Origin: Anianibacter sp965662745
GTDB lineage: Bacteria > Pseudomonadota > Alphaproteobacteria > Rhodobacterales > Rhodobacteraceae
Direction of reading: 5' to 3'
DNA: 64,000 nt
NCBI GenBank assembly: GCA_965662745.1
Contig: CBFIJK010000002.1
Span: 62,001-126,000, forward strand
Below are positions 61,083 through 64,000 of the stretch, one piece after another. Position 1 is the first letter of the stretch. Each line of letters starts with the position of its first letter. The notes below the pieces were generated by a model that worked only from the letters and a program-made list of their open reading frames with translations, did no database searches and was not told where the DNA came from. A program made the position numbers and the translations under genes.

Positions 61083-61741
61083 TCGGCGCGAAGCCGATAG
61101 CCAAGCCCGCGCACCGTTTCGATCGTCAGATCCATAGGTGCGATCCGGCGGCGCAGGCGGCCAACATAAACTTCTATGGCGTTCTCGGTTACCTCGGCAT
61201 CGAAGGAAAACAGCCGATCAAGAAGCTGCCCCTTGGAAAAGGTTTGCCCGGGATGACGGGCCAGAATCTCTAAAAGCCGCGTTTCGCGATTGCGGAGGGT
61301 CACGCTTTCGGCGCCTAGGCGCAGGCTGCCAGACAGCGGATCGAAAAGCGCCGGGCCGACCGCGATTTCGTTGCGGGCTGAACCGCCGCGGCGGCGCAGA
61401 ACAGCGCGAACGCGGGCCTCAAGCTCGGAAAAATCGAAGGGTTTGGTGATGTAGTCGTCGGCCCCCTGATCGAGTGCGCCAACGCGGTCGGATACCTGCG
61501 CACGGGCCGTCAGCACGATTACCGGCGTTTCGATCTGCGCGCGGCTGCGGGCCAGAAAATCGCGCCCATCGCCGTCAGGTAGCATCACGTCCAGAAGGAT
61601 CAGGTCATAGCTGGCGCCGCTCAGGCAATCTTCGGCCTCGGCAAGGCTGGCGGCATGATCGACGGCGTGCCCGTCGAGCGACAGGCGGTTCACGACCGCC
61701 TCGGCCAGTTCCCTGTTGTCCTCGACCAGTAGGAACCGCAC
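61079..61741 (-). CDS. tctD: Response regulator, TctD (OmpR) type
   Basis: OmpR-family regulator of 220 residues. The receiver domain has Asp51 as phospho-acceptor (YDLILLDVMLPDGDG) and Lys in YITKPFDFSELEARV. A winged-helix DNA-binding domain follows (VTENAIEVYVGRLRRRI). The GTG at 61741 with AGGA upstream gives the normal start MRFLLVEDN; an upstream ATG at 61777 would add 12 unrelated residues. It is divergent from tctC. Confidence 0.9.
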   Translation of the reverse strand: MRFLLVEDNRELAEAVVNRLSLDGHAVDHAASLAEAEDCLSGASYDLILLDVMLPDGDGRDFLARSRAQIETPVIVLTARAQVSDRVGALDQGADDYITKPFDFSELEARVRAVLRRRGGSARNEIAVGPALFDPLSGSLRLGAESVTLRNRETRLLEILARHPGQTFSKGQLLDRLFSFDAEVTENAIEVYVGRLRRRIAPMDLTIETVRGLGYRLRAE

Positions 61742-61765
61742 GCGTTCATGTCCTTCGTTTACCTG

Positions 61766-61792
61766 TGACACCCCCACGGTCAGGGCGTGTCA
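61766..61792. promoter_or_regulatory. Inverted repeat in the tctD-tctC gap, possible TctD site
   Basis: TGACAC (61766-61771) and GTGTCA (61787-61792), spaced by 15 bases, lie in the 126-base divergent gap. OmpR-type regulators usually bind direct repeats, so the assignment is weak. Confidence 0.35.
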
Positions 61793-61867
61793 GGCCCATG
61801 TCAGCTTTGTGTGGTGCTTTGCGAGCATGGGCGGAGGAGGTCCGCCTGTCAAACGGGAGGAATCCAG

Positions 61868-62851
61868 ATGAAAACGAACATGACCCGCCGGGTCGTGATG
61901 GCTGCTGCTGCGGCCACGGTCGGCTTTGCCGGCATCGCGCAGGCGGAATCGCACCAGGTTCTCGATCAGCTTCACTTCGTGATCCCCGGCGGCGCCGGTG
62001 GCGGCTGGGACGGCACCGCGCGTGGCACGGGCGAGGCACTGACCGAATCCGGTCTTGTCGGCACTGCCAGCTACGAGAACATGTCGGGCGGCGGCGGCGG
62101 TGTGGCCATCGGCTACATGATCGAGAATGCCGAAAGCCTCGACAATACGCTGATGGTCAACTCGACGCCCATCGTCATCCGTTCGCTTACCGGTGTCTTT
62201 CCGCAAAGCTTCCGTGACCTGACCCTCGTGGCCGGCACCATCGGCGACTATGCCGCGATTGTCGTGCCCGCAGACAGCGAGATCGAGGACATGGCCGGTC
62301 TGATCGGTGCGTTCGAAGAGCAGGGCGACGATTTCGCCGTTGGCGGCGGTTCGGTGCCCGGCGGCATGGACCACCTTGTCGCGGCGATGGTCATGAAGGC
62401 CGCGGGCCAAGATCCGATTGCCGTCAACTACATCCCCTATGACGCGGGCGGTGAAGCCATGGCAGGCCTTCTGTCGGGCGAGATCGACGCGCTGTCGACC
62501 GGCTTTTCCGAAGCGATCGCGCTGGCCGACCAGGGCGAAGTGCGCATCCTCGGCGTGACCGCGCCCGAGCGCGTTCCGGCCTATGACGCCGCACCGACCT
62601 TCGTCGAGCAGGACATCGACACCACCTTCGTGAACTGGCGCGGGTTCTTTGCCGCTCCTGGCATCTCGGAAGAGAAGCGTCAGGAATACGTCAACGCCTT
62701 CGGTGCAATGTACGACACCGAGGCGTGGGAAGACGTTCGTTCGCGCAACGGCTGGGTGAACATCTACAACCCCGGCGACGAATTCCTGAACTTCCTCGAA
62801 GCACAGGAACAGGAAATCCGCGACCTGATGACCCAGCTTGGTTTCCTCTAA
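61868..62851 (+). CDS. tctC: Tripartite tricarboxylate transporter binding protein TctC
   Basis: Periplasmic binding protein of 327 residues. A signal peptide (MTRRVVMAAAAATVGFAGIAQA) precedes LHFVIPGGAGGGWDGTARG, the TctC/Bug signature for carboxylate binding. VGGGSVPGGMDHLVAAMVMKA and YIPYDAGGEAMAGLLSGEIDAL are further family blocks. AGGA precedes the ATG. It is the first gene of tctCBA. Confidence 0.92.
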   Translation: MKTNMTRRVVMAAAAATVGFAGIAQAESHQVLDQLHFVIPGGAGGGWDGTARGTGEALTESGLVGTASYENMSGGGGGVAIGYMIENAESLDNTLMVNSTPIVIRSLTGVFPQSFRDLTLVAGTIGDYAAIVVPADSEIEDMAGLIGAFEEQGDDFAVGGGSVPGGMDHLVAAMVMKAAGQDPIAVNYIPYDAGGEAMAGLLSGEIDALSTGFSEAIALADQGEVRILGVTAPERVPAYDAAPTFVEQDIDTTFVNWRGFFAAPGISEEKRQEYVNAFGAMYDTEAWEDVRSRNGWVNIYNPGDEFLNFLEAQEQEIRDLMTQLGFL

Positions 62852-62881
62852 GCCTTTGGGCTTTCGAACTTAGCTGAAGAA

Positions 62882-62907
62882 CGGGTGGGCCAGTCTCGGC
62901 CCGCCCG
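62882..62907 (+). other. Stem-loop after tctC
   Basis: CGGGTGGGCC (62882-62891) pairs with GGCCCGCCCG (62898-62907), loop AGTCTC, 10 bp with one T:G pair. It lies 30 bases after the tctC stop and before tctB. Confidence 0.7.
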
Positions 62908-62949
62908 AACAGCCAATCAGATTTCAGGCACCCGCCAGGGAGGGGACAG

Positions 62950-63444
62950 ATGGCACTCGACCGTTGGATCGCGCTTATCTTCGTCGCATTCTGCGCCGCA
63001 TACGGCTACTTAGCCTTCTTCACGATGGACCAGCTTTTGCCGCCCTTCATGCAGCGCAATCCGGTCTGGCCCTCGACCTTTCCCAAGGTGCTTTCAGTCC
63101 TGGGGATCATTGTCGGGATGATCGTCCTTCTGGGGCTTGAGCCGACGACCGGCGAAAAGGAACCCGGCGCATCCGAGATCAACTATCGCCGTTTGACCGA
63201 CTACAAACTGGGTCAGGCCCTGTCCCTGCTTGCCTTGATGGTTGTCTACGCCCTGGCCCTGCGCCCTGTCGGCTTTCTGATCGCGACGACCGTGTTTCTC
63301 GCCGGTGGCAGCGCCATTCTTGGAGAGCGCAAGTGGCACATCATGATCCCGGTCGCAATTCTGGCCGCCGGTTGCGTCTGGTATCTTGTGCAGCAGGTGC
63401 TTGGCATCTTCCTGCGGCCCTTTCCGTATTTTCTGGGGATCTGA
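62950..63444 (+). CDS. tctB: Tripartite tricarboxylate transporter small subunit TctB
   Basis: Inner-membrane protein of 164 residues with four hydrophobic helices (IALIFVAFCAAYGYLAFF, FPKVLSVLGIIVGMIVLLGL, ALSLLALMVVYALAL, LIATTVFLAGGSAIL). It is typical of TctB, the poorly conserved small membrane subunit. It lies 98 bases after tctC and three bases before tctA. Confidence 0.9.
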   Translation: MALDRWIALIFVAFCAAYGYLAFFTMDQLLPPFMQRNPVWPSTFPKVLSVLGIIVGMIVLLGLEPTTGEKEPGASEINYRRLTDYKLGQALSLLALMVVYALALRPVGFLIATTVFLAGGSAILGERKWHIMIPVAILAAGCVWYLVQQVLGIFLRPFPYFLGI

Positions 63445-63447
63445 GAC

Positions 63448-64000
63448 ATGATCGACGGTATTCTCATCGGCCTTGAGGCCGCGTTTTCCATTCAGAACCT
63501 TCTTATGGTCGTGGCGGGCTGTCTGATCGGCACCTTCATCGGCATGCTGCCGGGGCTGGGGCCGATGTCGATCATCGCAATCATGATCCCGGTCGCGATT
63601 TCCATCGGGGATCCGACGGCGGCGCTGATCCTTCTCGCGGGCGTCTATTATGGCGCGATCTTCGGCGGGTCGACCTCGTCGATCCTGCTGAACGCGCCGG
63701 GGGTGGCGGGCACCGTCGCCACATCCTTCGACGGCTATCCGATGGCGCGGAAGGGACAGGCGGGCAAAGCCTTGACCATCGCCGCCGTGGCCAGCTTTTG
63801 CGGCGGCACCATCGGCGCGATCCTTCTGGCGATCTTCGCGCCAGCGCTGTCGTCGGTCGCGTTATTGTTTCATTCGGCGGAATATTTCGCGCTGATGGTT
63901 GTGGGCCTGTCGGCTATCGCGGCCTTCGCAGGCACAGGGCAAGTGGCCAAGGCGCTGATGATGACCGTCCTGGGCCTTATCCTTGCGACAGTGGGAGAGG
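63448..64000 (+). CDS. tctA: Tripartite tricarboxylate transporter large subunit TctA (partial)
   Basis: Large inner-membrane permease subunit of the TTT family; only the first 184 codons of about 500 are in the window. The glycine-rich GTFIGMLPGLGPMSIIAIM and YYGAIFGGSTSSILLNAPG motifs are the conserved TctA substrate-path blocks. The start ATG follows the tctB stop by three bases. The reading frame is open at the window end. Confidence 0.93.
   Translation, partial: MIDGILIGLEAAFSIQNLLMVVAGCLIGTFIGMLPGLGPMSIIAIMIPVAISIGDPTAALILLAGVYYGAIFGGSTSSILLNAPGVAGTVATSFDGYPMARKGQAGKALTIAAVASFCGGTIGAILLAIFAPALSSVALLFHSAEYFALMVVGLSAIAAFAGTGQVAKALMMTVLGLILATVGE

Noticed and set aside
1..64000. CRISPR arrays, insertion sequences and prophage structural genes.
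   Set aside because: No regularly spaced repeats, transposase genes or phage structural proteins were seen; the integrase is the only mobile-element gene.

Overview
The window (64 kb, GC-rich, roughly 60% GC by eye) looks like a chromosomal segment of an alphaproteobacterium of the Rhodobacteraceae/Roseobacter group. The evidence is the typical short beta-barrel porin with an FATTALVASAGFAAA-type leader, NADPH-GltBD, an NDUFA9-like Rossmann protein, many ABC systems and a TctABC/TctDE tripartite tricarboxylate transporter. The species is not determined.

Layout. 1-11.8 kb is core genome: a PQQ sugar dehydrogenase (cut by the window start), queG, a GST, mtgA, gltB and gltD, uppP and an NDUFA9-like protein. 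12.0-14.5 kb holds a porin with a clear terminator, a tyrosine integrase whose two halves differ in base composition, and tRNA-Leu(CAG). 14.6-47.3 kb is a very large catabolic cluster: aconitase X (AcnX), a NodB-type deacetylase, a class III aminotransferase, five SDRs, three DapA-like lyases, a sugar-type ABC importer, an IclR regulator, two DAO-type flavoenzymes, a fused ferredoxin/HcnB-like subunit, a lambda-crystallin-type dehydrogenase, a TIM-barrel isomerase, a YqjM-type ene reductase, a GcvPA/GcvPB-like pair, an ATP-NAD-kinase-like protein, an aldo-keto reductase/Rid fusion, a polar amino-acid ABC importer, a GST, a HypD/LhpC-type pyrroline deaminase and a proline-racemase-fold protein. 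47.3-58.7 kb is a second operon read away from an AraC-type regulator: aldehyde dehydrogenase, branched-chain amino-acid type ABC importer, second aldehyde dehydrogenase, SDR and flotillin. 58.7-64 kb is a TctDE two-component system with an extra binding protein, divergent from tctCBA (tctA cut by the window end).

How it fits together. The large cluster combines enzymes typical of hydroxyproline/imino-acid breakdown (AcnX, proline-racemase fold, DAO plus ferredoxin-flavoprotein, HypD-type deaminase, Rid-type protein) with a GcvP-like decarboxylase pair that has no gcvH or gcvT beside it. Six of its intergenic promoter gaps carry the same 15-bp palindrome, GTTCR-N5-CGCAC or a close variant, usually followed four bases later by another GTTCG half-site. 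This is the architecture known for PcaU/PobR/PcaR-type IclR regulators, and one copy lies in front of the cluster's own iclR gene. I infer a single IclR regulon for uptake and degradation of one or a few related hydroxylated or N-substituted imino/amino acids; the substrate is not shown by the sequence.

A second recurring structure is a strong stem-loop directly after each of the four importer binding-protein genes that precede their permease genes, which would favour excess binding protein. No gene-free stretch exceeds 300 bases; the largest gaps (9762-9987 and 11775-12029) hold promoters and no gene that I can support.
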